This document shows positions 55,755 to 64,000 of a DNA stretch of 64,000 nt, piece by piece. Positions within the stretch are counted from its first letter, which is position 1. Each line of letters opens with the position of its first letter. The stretch covers positions 792,492-856,491 of the forward strand of contig JAHBUE010000001.1 of the NCBI GenBank assembly GCA_019638235.1, written 5' to 3'. The position numbers were made by a program, and so were the translations under genes. The stretch comes from Cyclobacteriaceae bacterium (lineage in GTDB: Bacteria; Bacteroidota; Bacteroidia; Cytophagales; Cyclobacteriaceae). The notes below the pieces were generated by a model. It was not told the DNA's origin. It saw only the letters and a list, made by a program, of their open reading frames with translations, and made no database searches.

Positions 55755-55835
55755 CCTGTCGCATTTTTACAATTCTAAGTTTTACACGATATTCATCTTC
55801 GCTTTGCGATGTTGTACAGAACAGAAAACTACGTT

Positions 55836-56309
55836 ATGAAAAACACTTTCAGAATTTTCTTGGCCGTTACCGGGATAACGGCTCTATATGGCTGGGCAGA
55901 ACAAAAGCAAATAGACAAGGCATCGTGGCTTATCGGCACCTGGGAGAGTAAAACCTCAAGAGGAAGTCTTTACGAAACATGGTCGAAAGTGAACGATTCA
56001 GAGTTTTATGGAAAGAGTTACATGCTAAGAGAGAAAGACACAGTTGTGTTCGAGAGCATACAGCTTGTGCAAAAACAGGAAGGATTGTTTTATATGCCTA
56101 CGGTTAGAAATCAAAATGACGGACAGGCTGTAACATTCAAATCCAAACTTGTTACGGATGATAAGCTCGTGTTTGAAAACCCCGAACATGATTTCCCGCA
56201 ACGCATAGCCTACACCAAAATTTCCCAAGACTCCTTAGTAGCAGAAATATCAGGCGTGCGCAACGGGCAGGAGCGCGCACAAAAATTTTCGATGAAGAGG
56301 ATAAAGTAA
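55836..56309 (+). CDS. Exported DUF6265 protein
   Basis: A 157-residue protein from the ATG at 55836 (the one at 55809 would add nine polar residues before the signal peptide). It has a signal-like N-terminus (FRIFLAVTGITALYGWA) and the pattern WLIGTWESKTSRGSLYETW...ENPEHDFPQRIAY that I associate with DUF6265, a small lipocalin-like beta-barrel. Function is unknown. It sits 81 bases after the AraC gene. Confidence 0.75.
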   Translation: MKNTFRIFLAVTGITALYGWAEQKQIDKASWLIGTWESKTSRGSLYETWSKVNDSEFYGKSYMLREKDTVVFESIQLVQKQEGLFYMPTVRNQNDGQAVTFKSKLVTDDKLVFENPEHDFPQRIAYTKISQDSLVAEISGVRNGQERAQKFSMKRIK

Positions 56310-56362
56310 GGTGGTTTAGTATTTATTTTTAAGGATTGTCTGATAGAAGCTAACAGAGTTTT

Positions 56363-56610
56363 ATGCGGAAAGTAAAAGCAAGCATTGATATAAACACCCC
56401 GCCCGAAAAAATTATTCAGGCGTTTACCGACAGCGATATGCTTCGGGACTGGTGGAGTGTTGAACGTACCTTGATTGTAAAACGAACGGGCGGACTGTAT
56501 GTTCTCGCCTGGAATATTACCGATAAAGGATTCGGTTATGTTTCATCGGGTATCATAAGCAAGCCTGGCCCGCTGTTGTAAAAAACCTGAAGGAATATCT
56601 TGAAAGGTGA
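56363..56610 (+). pseudogene. SRPBCC/AHSA1-type gene with an internal deletion
   Basis: The first 66 codons read as the start of an AHSA1-like SRPBCC protein (INTPPEKIIQAFTDSDMLRDWW...FGYVSSGII). A stop is then met at 56579. In the next frame, 56563-56610 reads AWPAVVKNLKEYLER-stop, which is the normal C-terminal helix of the same family. About 70-80 middle codons are missing and the two ends are joined out of frame, near an aagcaagc direct repeat that could have mediated the deletion. The gene is therefore dead or makes a 72-residue fragment. Confidence 0.8.
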
Positions 56611-56652
56611 TTTGTAGAGTGAAAAGAAAACGTCAGTAAGCGTCCGTTTGAA

Positions 56653-57015
56653 CTATGTATGACTGACTTTGAACCGTGAAGGTGCGCAACCCGCAAATTT
56701 TTTAAAGTCGTTGATCAGGTGCGCATGATCGTGGTAGCCAAGCTCAACAACAATGTCCATCATATTACAATTGTTTTCTAACATGGTAACTGTCCGGTTA
56801 AACCGTAACAGCCGAATGTACTTTTTAGGTGATACACCAGTTATATTCTGAAACTTTTTTTCGAGGTAGCGCTCGCTTATGCCAAGCTGTTGAGCCAGCC
56901 GTTCAATACGTACATCAGTTGCTTCGTGCATTTTGTGTAAGGCTTGTTGCACAAGTAAGTCGGCTTTAACGGGTTTGCCAATAGTGCCGGCAGGGGTTGG
57001 TTGATAGTTTAACAT
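56653..57015 (-). CDS. Short AraC-type DNA-binding protein
   Basis: A 120-residue protein made almost wholly of an AraC helix-turn-helix pair (VRIERLAQQLGISERYLEKKF; MDIVVELGYHDHAHLINDFKKFAG). There is no sensor domain; full AraC proteins here have about 270 residues. An in-frame TGA lies 3 bases before the ATG. It may be a truncated relic of a larger regulator, or a stand-alone HTH. The 113-base gap to the next gene shows nothing more. Confidence 0.7.
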   Translation of the reverse strand: MLNYQPTPAGTIGKPVKADLLVQQALHKMHEATDVRIERLAQQLGISERYLEKKFQNITGVSPKKYIRLLRFNRTVTMLENNCNMMDIVVELGYHDHAHLINDFKKFAGCAPSRFKVSHT

Positions 57016-57128
57016 ACTTCAATAGGTTGGCAGCGTTTGTTGGCAACTAAATTGAAGATTGGAATGATGCCAGATGACACCGTTGCGTAACTGTAGCGGA
57101 TGGGTTAGTAAGTGTAGGTTTTTTCAGA

Positions 57129-57893
57129 CTAAAGCGGGAGGCGGGCTATCAGGTCGGCCTTCTTTCGTGCCGATACTTCTATTTCAGTGCCGTCTGTCAT
57201 CACCACTACACCTCCCTGGCCTTTGCGGTATTCCTGTACATGCGCCAGGTTAATCATGTGGCTGTGGTGTACGCGCACAAAAGTTTCAGCAGTGAGCAGT
57301 TCTTCGTAGTCTTTCAGGGTTTTGGACACCAGAATAGGTTGTTCGTTTTTCAGGTGAAAGCGAGTGTAGTTGCTGTCTGATTCGAGCCGTACAATTTCAC
57401 TTAAATCAATAAACCGGTAGCCGGTTAGTGTAGGCAGCGCCAGCTTTTCCACTTGTTGCTGATGCTGGCGCACCTGTTTTAGCATACTTTCAATTTGTTG
57501 CAGCGAGGTTCTGATATGTGCCTGTTCCCGGTAACGGTTAACAGAGTCAACCAGGTCGGCAACACCAACCGGTTTCAGCAGATAATTTAATGCATTAAAC
57601 TGAAAAGCCCGGAGAGCATACTTATCGTATGCCGTAGTAAAAATTACTTCAAACGCCATATCACGGCAGCGCTGCAATACCGAAAAACCATCTTCGCCCG
57701 GCATATTCACATCCAGAAAAACAAGCTGGGGTTTGTGCGCATTAATGGCATTTACTCCGGCTGTTGCCGAATGACAGGTTTCGATAATACTTACATCAGG
57801 GCAATGATCGGTAAGTTTGGCTACTAACGAATCGATGCACGGAGGTTCATCGTCAATAATAATAGCACGGATGGGTTCACGTATGGCAAGCAT
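57129..57893 (-). CDS. LytTR family response regulator
   Basis: A response regulator of 254 residues from the ATG at 57893 (an ATG at 57914 is also possible). The receiver domain has the acidic pair IIIDDEPP, the phospho-acceptor Asp in LVFLDVNMPGEDG and the lysine in LLKPVG. A linker and a LytTR DNA-binding domain (IVRLESDSNYTRFHL; VRVHHSHMINLAHV) follow. It forms a two-component pair with the TPR kinase encoded just upstream on the same strand. A TACCTTTG box at 57897-57904 might give it a separate promoter. Confidence 0.92.
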   Translation of the reverse strand: MLAIREPIRAIIIDDEPPCIDSLVAKLTDHCPDVSIIETCHSATAGVNAINAHKPQLVFLDVNMPGEDGFSVLQRCRDMAFEVIFTTAYDKYALRAFQFNALNYLLKPVGVADLVDSVNRYREQAHIRTSLQQIESMLKQVRQHQQQVEKLALPTLTGYRFIDLSEIVRLESDSNYTRFHLKNEQPILVSKTLKDYEELLTAETFVRVHHSHMINLAHVQEYRKGQGGVVVMTDGTEIEVSARKKADLIARLPL

Positions 57894-57937
57894 ATACAAA
57901 GGTAATACGTGCATTTCTAAATAGCCCCATACTTGTA

Positions 57938-60031
57938 TCAGGCCGTAGCGGCAAAAGTTTTGTGCAGGCGTATAATTACTTCGGTGCCAGTCGCCTCGCC
58001 AGGATGATTACTAAGATCGTTGATCTCAATCCGCGCGGATACCTGGTGGGATGACTCCAGCAAACTAAGCCGTTCGGCTGTAATGCGCGTGCCCATTGAC
58101 TGGTGGCTTTGAGGGTTAATCAGCTTGTGCTGGGCTGCTGCCTTTCGGCCGATGCCGTTATCGCGAATGGTTACGGTTATGTTTTCGGGTTTGCCGGTTA
58201 CTTCAATGGTTATGTTACGATCGGGTTTTGAGTCAGGAGCTATTCCGTGAATAAGTGCATTTTCCACATACGGTTGAAACAGCAAGGGCGGTACTTCAAA
58301 ATCGAGCAAGGCTTCATCCGCTTTTACGTGGTAGGTAAACGTGTTATGAAAGCGCATTTGTTCTATGGAAAGAAACAGTTCCAAGCATTGCAGTTCATCT
58401 TTGAGGGTTATGAGCGGATGTTCAGAATTTTCCAAAACATGGCGTACTAATTTAGCAAAACGGGTAAGCAGTTCTGAGGCCTGCCCCCGTTCGTTTTTCA
58501 TAATGTAACCATCGGCCGCAGCCATGCAGTTGAAGATAAAGTGCGGATTCATCTGCGCACGCAAAGCAGTTTGCCGGGTTTCGGCAATGCGTTGATTAAG
58601 CTCGTGCAGTTCCCGCTCTTTAAGTACCATCAGGTTGCGTGCCCGTACATCGCGCCAGGCAATAATGCCCCCGCCAACCAGCAGGAACACCAGTGCTCCG
58701 ATGCTGATCAGAAAAATAAACCGTTGCCGTTGTTGCGCCTGCTCTAATCGGGCTACTTCGTTTTCACGATTCAATTTTTCTATTTCCTGCTGTTTTTGCG
58801 CAGTCTGGTACCGCGCTTCCAGTTCAGCCGCAGCGTGTGCCATTTGGTCGTCAAAAATACTGTCGTGGTATTGATAGGCTTTTTGCATGGAATTATATAC
58901 AGCCTTCCCGTTGCCGGTTGTTTGCAAAAGCGAGGCTTCGGCTAAGTAAGCATCGCGCAGCAGTTGTTTGTGTTGCGATTGTTTGGCATACGCCATAGCG
59001 AAATCGAAATGTTTGCGCGCCAATTGAAGTTGATTTTTGTTGAGGGCAATTTTTCCTTTCTGAATGTTTCCTGACACCAATCCTTCATAGTCGCCACGAT
59101 CGGCACGGGCTATCGTTAACGATTCTTCTAAGTAAGTGTCGGCTTTGGTATGGTTTGCAGTATTAAGCGAATCTTTATGCAGAATTCTGGCAAGGCGTTG
59201 CTTGGTTTCCGATTCGTTTTTTTGATCGCCAAGTTTCTGTGCCAGCGAAAGAGAAGTTTCATAGTAAATAACCGCAGAGTCAGCCTGTTTCAGTTTTTCA
59301 AACGCACTGCCCATGTTCATGTACGGGCTAATGCACAAGTGTTCACGATTCAGCAGCTTGAAAATTTTAACCGCTTGCCGGTTATATTCAATAGCATCCT
59401 GCCAACGTTTCAGTGTCATCAATTCACCCCCGATGTTGGTGAGCATGGCGCCCTCATTGCTCTTGTCGCTGAGGCTTTTGTAAAGGTCAAGCGCCTGTAA
59501 AAAACTATCCAATGCCAGCGAGGTTTCACTTCGTTTGTTGTGCACATTTCCTTTGGCCACATGCCAGCCGGCTGTATAGCGCGGATTATTTAATTGAACA
59601 ACCAACGGCTCAAGGTCTTTCATCAGTTGCGTAAGTACAGGGCTTCGCGCATTATCTAATTGTGTATAAACATCGACAAGGCGCAGCCGCGAACGTACCT
59701 GTAAGGCTATGTTGGGCAGCCCATCGGCCAGGCGGGCGGCTTCGTTCAGGTAATATATGGAGCTGTCTTTTTTTTGTTGCTCGTAATAGCCCATGCCGGC
59801 AAACAGGCTGAATACGCTTTGCGTGGAATCGTGCTTGTGCTGTTGTGCGAGGGCAATGCCTTCTTTTGCTGTTCGGATGGCCTTATTAAAATCTCCGGCC
59901 TGCCCGGCTGCCGAAAGGAGTTTGAGCAATTCTTGTCTTTTTACCGCCAGTGCCGGCTCATTCGTTTGCGCATGGGCTGCCATGACGAGAAAGCAGATTA
60001 CAAGCAAGCTCCACGTACGATTTAGCGCCAT
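57938..60031 (-). CDS. LytS-type sensor histidine kinase with TPR domain
   Basis: A 697-residue sensor. It has a signal peptide (1-21), several tetratricopeptide repeats in the presumed periplasmic part (about 30-400), a coiled-coil, one membrane helix (FLISIGALVFLLVGGGIIAW, about 445-465), and a cytoplasmic His_kinase domain. The phospho-acceptor is His in MNPHFIFN; the ATP-binding N box is FQPYVENALIHG, with RDNGIG as the G box. This architecture is common in Bacteroidota. The signal is unknown. The regulator gene follows after 44 bases. Confidence 0.92.
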   Translation of the reverse strand: MALNRTWSLLVICFLVMAAHAQTNEPALAVKRQELLKLLSAAGQAGDFNKAIRTAKEGIALAQQHKHDSTQSVFSLFAGMGYYEQQKKDSSIYYLNEAARLADGLPNIALQVRSRLRLVDVYTQLDNARSPVLTQLMKDLEPLVVQLNNPRYTAGWHVAKGNVHNKRSETSLALDSFLQALDLYKSLSDKSNEGAMLTNIGGELMTLKRWQDAIEYNRQAVKIFKLLNREHLCISPYMNMGSAFEKLKQADSAVIYYETSLSLAQKLGDQKNESETKQRLARILHKDSLNTANHTKADTYLEESLTIARADRGDYEGLVSGNIQKGKIALNKNQLQLARKHFDFAMAYAKQSQHKQLLRDAYLAEASLLQTTGNGKAVYNSMQKAYQYHDSIFDDQMAHAAAELEARYQTAQKQQEIEKLNRENEVARLEQAQQRQRFIFLISIGALVFLLVGGGIIAWRDVRARNLMVLKERELHELNQRIAETRQTALRAQMNPHFIFNCMAAADGYIMKNERGQASELLTRFAKLVRHVLENSEHPLITLKDELQCLELFLSIEQMRFHNTFTYHVKADEALLDFEVPPLLFQPYVENALIHGIAPDSKPDRNITIEVTGKPENITVTIRDNGIGRKAAAQHKLINPQSHQSMGTRITAERLSLLESSHQVSARIEINDLSNHPGEATGTEVIIRLHKTFAATA

Positions 60032-60168
60032 AGCAATTCAGGTAAAAATTAAAGAATAAGGTAAAGTTCGGTTTTTTACAAGTAATCACCCAAGCCTGTC
60101 TGCTATTTTCACACCGGAAGGGACGCAATGTAAAAACCTCCCTTCAGGAACCTTTACAGAGATTACAG

Positions 60169-61755
60169 ATGAAAAAAACCATTACAGGTGTGTTGGCGTT
60201 GGCTGTTATAGTCGTAGTTGTGCAGTCGTGCGCGAAGCATTTTTTTCGCTCCAACTACGATACAGCCAATAGCTTGCTGCACGAAACAAATAATATACAA
60301 ACGAAGCTTTTTTTAAAAGCCCATTTGAAAAACGGTGACATCGCCATCCTGCGCGATACCTGGGAGATAGACACCGTATCAAACACCGTAAGCGGCACGG
60401 GCGTAAGGTATGGGTTTAATCGCAATCCGCTTTTTGAAGGCGCCATCCGCATTGCTATTGACAGCGTAGCCTTGTTTGAAACAAACAAGAAAATACAGCC
60501 TAACGAATCGGGGCGGGTAGCCGCGTTGAGCATTCTTACGGCAGTAAATGTAGTGGGGGCAATTATTTGCTTATCAGTGCCCAAGGCATGTTTTGGTTCG
60601 TGCCCTACTTTTTATATTAATGAAGATGACAACGTGCATTATGCCGATGCTGAGGGGTTTTCAAATGCTATTATCCCCTCGATGGAATATGGAGATGTTG
60701 ATGCATTAAATAATCATTTAGTGGCGGGCAGCACGTTCAGCTTAACGATGAAAAACGAAGCGCTGGAAACACATTGCATACGCGATGTGAAGCTATTGGC
60801 CTACCCGACAAAAGCGGGCGAGCGCGTTTACCAGTCGCCTGGCAATAACTTTTATCGTTGCGAAAACAATTATCCGCTCACCCATGCCGTGGCAAACGAG
60901 GGCGACATCACTTCACTTTTATTAAAACCCGACAGGACGGAACGGTTTTCACTTTCGGACGAGCATAACTTAAACAGTAAAGAAGAAATTTACCTGACAT
61001 TTCATCGTGTTGAAAACCCAAACGGGCTTGGGCTTGTATTGAACTTTCGCCAAACTCTGATGACAACCTACCTGTTCTACTCGGCTATGGGCTATATGGG
61101 CGACCAGGTGAGCGATGTGTTTTATCTTTTGGAAAGCAACCCCGACATGCGAAGCCGATTTGACGCCACAACAAAAGCGCTTGGAGGAATTGATGTTTAT
61201 GGATGGAACGAAACCACCAGCAGTTGGGAATACCAAAACGGGTTTCACGAAACCGGGCCGATTGCGATAAACCGGCAGCTTGTTCCGCTCACCATAATGC
61301 CGTCAGCATCGAAAGTAAAAATCAAAATCGTGCTGAACAAAGGACTTTGGCGCATCGATTATGTCGCCCTCACAAACATCCGTGAACAAATAATGCCTGT
61401 TGAACTATCGCCAACGGAAATTCTCATCAATCAACAACCAAATAAAGAGGCATTGCAACAACTGCGGTCGGCCGATAAGTTGCTGATTTCGATGCCGGGC
61501 AATGCATACAAAATAAATTTTACGATGCCCGTTGCTGATGCCGATTATGAGTTGTTTCTCTATACCAAAGGGTACTACTTAGAGTGGATGCGTGCGCAAT
61601 GGATTAAAGACAAAAATTTTGATGCGTTGAAGAAAATGGTTTTTAACCCCGGGGAGTTTCTCAAAGAAGAAGCCTTAGACTATAAGCATTACGAGACCAC
61701 GATGGAGCAGCAATTTTGGAGCTCTAAAATCGACACAAACACATTTTCGTATTAA
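60169..61755 (+). CDS. Uncharacterised lipoprotein, first gene of an unknown operon
   Basis: A 528-residue protein with a signal peptide and lipobox (VVVQSC, Cys21). About residues 50-110 are beta-rich (LKNGDIAILRDTWEID...GVRYGFNRNP). A hydrophobic stretch follows (about 117-137), then CFGSCPTFYINEDDNVHYADAEGFS, which looks like a conserved core with two close cysteines. I recall similar hypothetical lipoproteins in Bacteroidota but no function. The next gene starts 2 bases after its stop, so an operon is clear. Confidence 0.75.
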   Translation: MKKTITGVLALAVIVVVVQSCAKHFFRSNYDTANSLLHETNNIQTKLFLKAHLKNGDIAILRDTWEIDTVSNTVSGTGVRYGFNRNPLFEGAIRIAIDSVALFETNKKIQPNESGRVAALSILTAVNVVGAIICLSVPKACFGSCPTFYINEDDNVHYADAEGFSNAIIPSMEYGDVDALNNHLVAGSTFSLTMKNEALETHCIRDVKLLAYPTKAGERVYQSPGNNFYRCENNYPLTHAVANEGDITSLLLKPDRTERFSLSDEHNLNSKEEIYLTFHRVENPNGLGLVLNFRQTLMTTYLFYSAMGYMGDQVSDVFYLLESNPDMRSRFDATTKALGGIDVYGWNETTSSWEYQNGFHETGPIAINRQLVPLTIMPSASKVKIKIVLNKGLWRIDYVALTNIREQIMPVELSPTEILINQQPNKEALQQLRSADKLLISMPGNAYKINFTMPVADADYELFLYTKGYYLEWMRAQWIKDKNFDALKKMVFNPGEFLKEEALDYKHYETTMEQQFWSSKIDTNTFSY

Positions 61756-61757
61756 CA

Positions 61758-62258
61758 ATGAAAAAAATCATTTGGACTGCCGCCTTCATACTACCGATGC
61801 TGATTGCAGGTTGCAGAACACCGCAGTATCTTCCTACGCCCGATACCATTGATGTGAACGTGTATGGTTCATATATAAAAATACAGCCACTCCTGGTATC
61901 AGAAATTAAAGGTGAATTAATTGCCATTGATACCGATACAATAACAGTGCTGACTAAAGATGCAAAAGAGTGCGTAACGATTCCCGTTAAAGACGTATTG
62001 AACTTCACACTCAAATACGCCAGGCCAAAAAAGCGTTACTGGTGGTCGATACCGGCTTCACTGCCTGCGGCAGGAATGCACGGGTTTTATTTTCCGGTGT
62101 CGTTGCCGGTAAACCTGCTGGTTACGGTGTCGGTAACGGCATCGTCAGAGAATGCATTCCGATACAGCGAAGCCGACATGACCTACGACAAACTACGTAT
62201 GTTTGCACGGTTTCCACAGGGCATTCCACCGGGTATTGACAGAGCAAGTATTAGATGA
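61758..62258 (+). CDS. Uncharacterised small lipoprotein
   Basis: A 166-residue lipoprotein (signal peptide with lipobox LIAGC, Cys19). Residues 30-90 look beta-rich (GELIAIDTDTITVLTKDAKECVTIPVKDV), resembling a small barrel found in 'expression of a value' type proteins, followed by a short hydrophobic region (about 95-130). I know no family. Its stop overlaps the start of the next gene by 4 bases (ATGA). Confidence 0.72.
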   Translation: MKKIIWTAAFILPMLIAGCRTPQYLPTPDTIDVNVYGSYIKIQPLLVSEIKGELIAIDTDTITVLTKDAKECVTIPVKDVLNFTLKYARPKKRYWWSIPASLPAAGMHGFYFPVSLPVNLLVTVSVTASSENAFRYSEADMTYDKLRMFARFPQGIPPGIDRASIR

Positions 62259-63712
62259 GAGCATACAAAACCATGCTGTATATAATCCGTATTTTGTTCA
62301 TGCTCATCATTATCGGTTTGCCCGTAGCCATTATGGCCCAGCCAAAAAAGGCAAAGGTGGTGCAGATAGAACATTCGTTGCGTTGGATGGAGGAAGAAGC
62401 CGCCCCAAATTATTTTAATTATCAGCATGTAAAAGATTCGGTGCTGCAGTCCATCGGCAACAGCCTGCAAACATATTTGAAGTGTGATGAAATTATCTTC
62501 CCCGAAAAAATTGATTACCGCGTTATCATGGGGTTTGCGAAAGCGAAAAACAAATTCCCGAAATACGAACCGGCTTCTGCCGATTATTTCATCAGCATAG
62601 GTTCTTCCATTACCCGCGCCACATCGAGCCATGCCGTTTACTGGGACATTGACATTAAAATAAGAAATAAAAAGAGCGAGTTTTTCAATAAGCAAATCAG
62701 GCATGAGCTTTCGCCCGTATCGGTTTCACTGTATTTTAAACGAGGCCGTTGGGTATATGAAAATGATTTTATCCGCTACCTCACACAAACAACCGATGAA
62801 GTGCTGGGCTTACTTCCGCCACAACCAAAAGCATTCGGGGTTGGATCGACAGAAAATGAGAAACGTGCACTTGACGAATGGCTGCCCGTGCGCGATTCAT
62901 ACACCTTGCTGGAAACATCATCTGGCGCACTCAGGCGCTTCATAGAAGTACAACAGGATTCGGCCAGTGTAAACATCTATGCCGTAAAGGAAGGAAGCAT
63001 CACGAGAAGTGCCATGTCGCCAAGCATCAAAGACAGGCTGTCTGCGGGTTTGCTATCGGCCATTACAAAATTTAATATTGGGTATGATGAAATCGAAAAA
63101 GTAGAGCACAGCACTACAATAATGTTTAAACCAACACAGGAGCGAAAATTAAAAATCGAATATCTTTTGAAGATCGAAAGAGAAACACGCGGAGATAGGG
63201 AAACCAGAAGCCTGGCTTCGCCCATTGTTATGGGCATATATAATAAAGACGAACTGTTGGGGCAGTTTGAATATTCGCAGGAAATAATTTCAGACTCGTT
63301 GAACACCGGAAAAACCAGGCTAAACTTGTTGGGTGGGTATTATACTGAAAATCAGATGGGCTACGATCCGCAAGTAGTGCAAAAATTGGAAGGGCAGTTT
63401 AACGGAAAAAAATTTGAGATACGCCATGCTCAAATAGACAACTTCATGTTGGTTTCTGTTGATGACAAACCTGCCGTGTATATCTCATTGCTTAACCTGA
63501 ACGAGAAGGCGGGCTATCAAGGGCAACGCCTGTCGAAGAATAAAACCTTTATAACCTCCGGCCTAAATTACAAAATAGATAGAGCAAATGCAGAGCAATA
63601 CGATTTACATATTGCGCCTGCCTACAACCCCGAGTTGCTCAGTGAAATTATACAGTTTTATGCAACCTATCTTTTTGTAACGGCAAACAAATATCATTTC
63701 TTACTAAACTAA
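62255..63712 (+). CDS. Uncharacterised exported protein
   Basis: A 485-residue protein with a signal peptide ending IMAQ (about residue 29). The rest alternates charged and beta-rich stretches and lacks any motif I recognise; cysteines are almost absent, fitting a periplasmic or outer-membrane-associated place. A late KYHFLLN ending gives no clue. It is translationally coupled to the lipoprotein before it and followed after 10 bases by another exported protein. Confidence 0.72.
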   Translation: MRAYKTMLYIIRILFMLIIIGLPVAIMAQPKKAKVVQIEHSLRWMEEEAAPNYFNYQHVKDSVLQSIGNSLQTYLKCDEIIFPEKIDYRVIMGFAKAKNKFPKYEPASADYFISIGSSITRATSSHAVYWDIDIKIRNKKSEFFNKQIRHELSPVSVSLYFKRGRWVYENDFIRYLTQTTDEVLGLLPPQPKAFGVGSTENEKRALDEWLPVRDSYTLLETSSGALRRFIEVQQDSASVNIYAVKEGSITRSAMSPSIKDRLSAGLLSAITKFNIGYDEIEKVEHSTTIMFKPTQERKLKIEYLLKIERETRGDRETRSLASPIVMGIYNKDELLGQFEYSQEIISDSLNTGKTRLNLLGGYYTENQMGYDPQVVQKLEGQFNGKKFEIRHAQIDNFMLVSVDDKPAVYISLLNLNEKAGYQGQRLSKNKTFITSGLNYKIDRANAEQYDLHIAPAYNPELLSEIIQFYATYLFVTANKYHFLLN

Positions 63713-63722
63713 CCATCGCACG

Positions 63723-64000
63723 ATGCAAAAGAAATACAAAACCTTAATTACCCCGTGCATAATTTTTATGTTGCTTGTTGCACACGGTGTTGTGTATGGA
63801 CAGCTAAAACTATCCGCGCTTGTTGTTGAAACCGGCAATGCCGTAACCGCCCTGCCGTTTGCCGGTGCGCCACAGTTGTTTTACACAAACTACCACACCT
63901 ACACAACTGTTGGTGCGCGGTTGGTGTGGAAAGAAAAAAACAAGCACGCCTGGGAACAATCGCTTCATGCGGGCTATTTGTATCATCGTTTTGTGCAGCA
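63723..64000 (+). CDS. Exported protein, 3' end outside the window
   Basis: The frame opens at ATG 63723 and stays open to the window edge (92 codons). It has a clear signal peptide (TPCIIFMLLVAHGVVYGQ). The mature part shows alternating apolar residues and aromatic positions (VGARLVWKEKNKHAWEQSLHAGYLYHRF), which suggests the first strands of an outer-membrane beta-barrel. It is the fourth gene of the run starting at 60169. Confidence 0.65.
   Translation, partial: MQKKYKTLITPCIIFMLLVAHGVVYGQLKLSALVVETGNAVTALPFAGAPQLFYTNYHTYTTVGARLVWKEKNKHAWEQSLHAGYLYHRFVQ

Overview
The window is a chromosomal stretch from a member of the Bacteroidota, most likely Cytophagales (inference). The evidence is two SusC/SusD outer-membrane pairs, a BatD protein, promoters with the Bacteroidota -7 element TAnnTTTG, and several family-level hypothetical proteins typical of that phylum. 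Coding density is high. I see no tRNA, rRNA, CRISPR array, transposase or prophage.

Layout. 1-8.8 kb is metabolic and housekeeping: rocD (cut by the window edge), a degenerate thiamine pyrophosphokinase homologue, prmC and ribD (divergent), msrC, a Tat-exported HisC-like aminotransferase, a fatty-acid desaturase, psd and gdhA. 8.8-10.8 kb is AT-rich and odd: a remnant of an XRE regulator, a protein with a ten-cysteine core, and a TlpA-like thioredoxin. 10.8-16.4 kb holds cdsA, a CPBP protease, aroC, batD, and a DUF2752/TM2 pair. 16.4-22.3 kb is an amidoligase-type biosynthetic cluster: two ATP-grasp-like enzymes, a GCS2 carboxylate-amine ligase, a class I glutamine amidotransferase and two esterases. 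22.3-28.6 kb carries queG, ruvB, apbE, a ZIP transporter, acs and a DUF3127 protein. 28.7-30.0 kb has a lipoprotein with a Kunitz/BPTI-like domain and a membrane protein with an N-terminal cysteine cluster.

30.1-33.6 kb is nrdB-nrdA (class I ribonucleotide reductase) behind a long leader with inverted repeats. 34-34.7 kb is rplU-rpmA. 34.9-44.5 kb holds two SusC/SusD operons; the second SusC is interrupted by one in-frame TAA. 44.5-49 kb has fbaB-accD and the rpsP-rimM-trmD-rplS block. 49-55 kb is the complete 2-oxoglutarate dehydrogenase operon sucA-sucB-lpdA. 55-57 kb is regulatory and decaying: two AraC-type proteins, a DUF6265 protein and an SRPBCC gene with an internal deletion. 57-60 kb is a LytTR response regulator with a TPR sensor kinase. 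The window ends in a four-gene operon of unknown exported proteins and lipoproteins.

The best candidate for an undescribed system is the amidoligase cluster (16.4-22.3 kb). Other leads are the cysteine-rich protein at 9.1 kb, the Kunitz-like lipoprotein, the nonsense-split SusC, and a shared promoter-start module (TAnnTTTGCAGYCC) in front of three separate ribosomal-protein genes.
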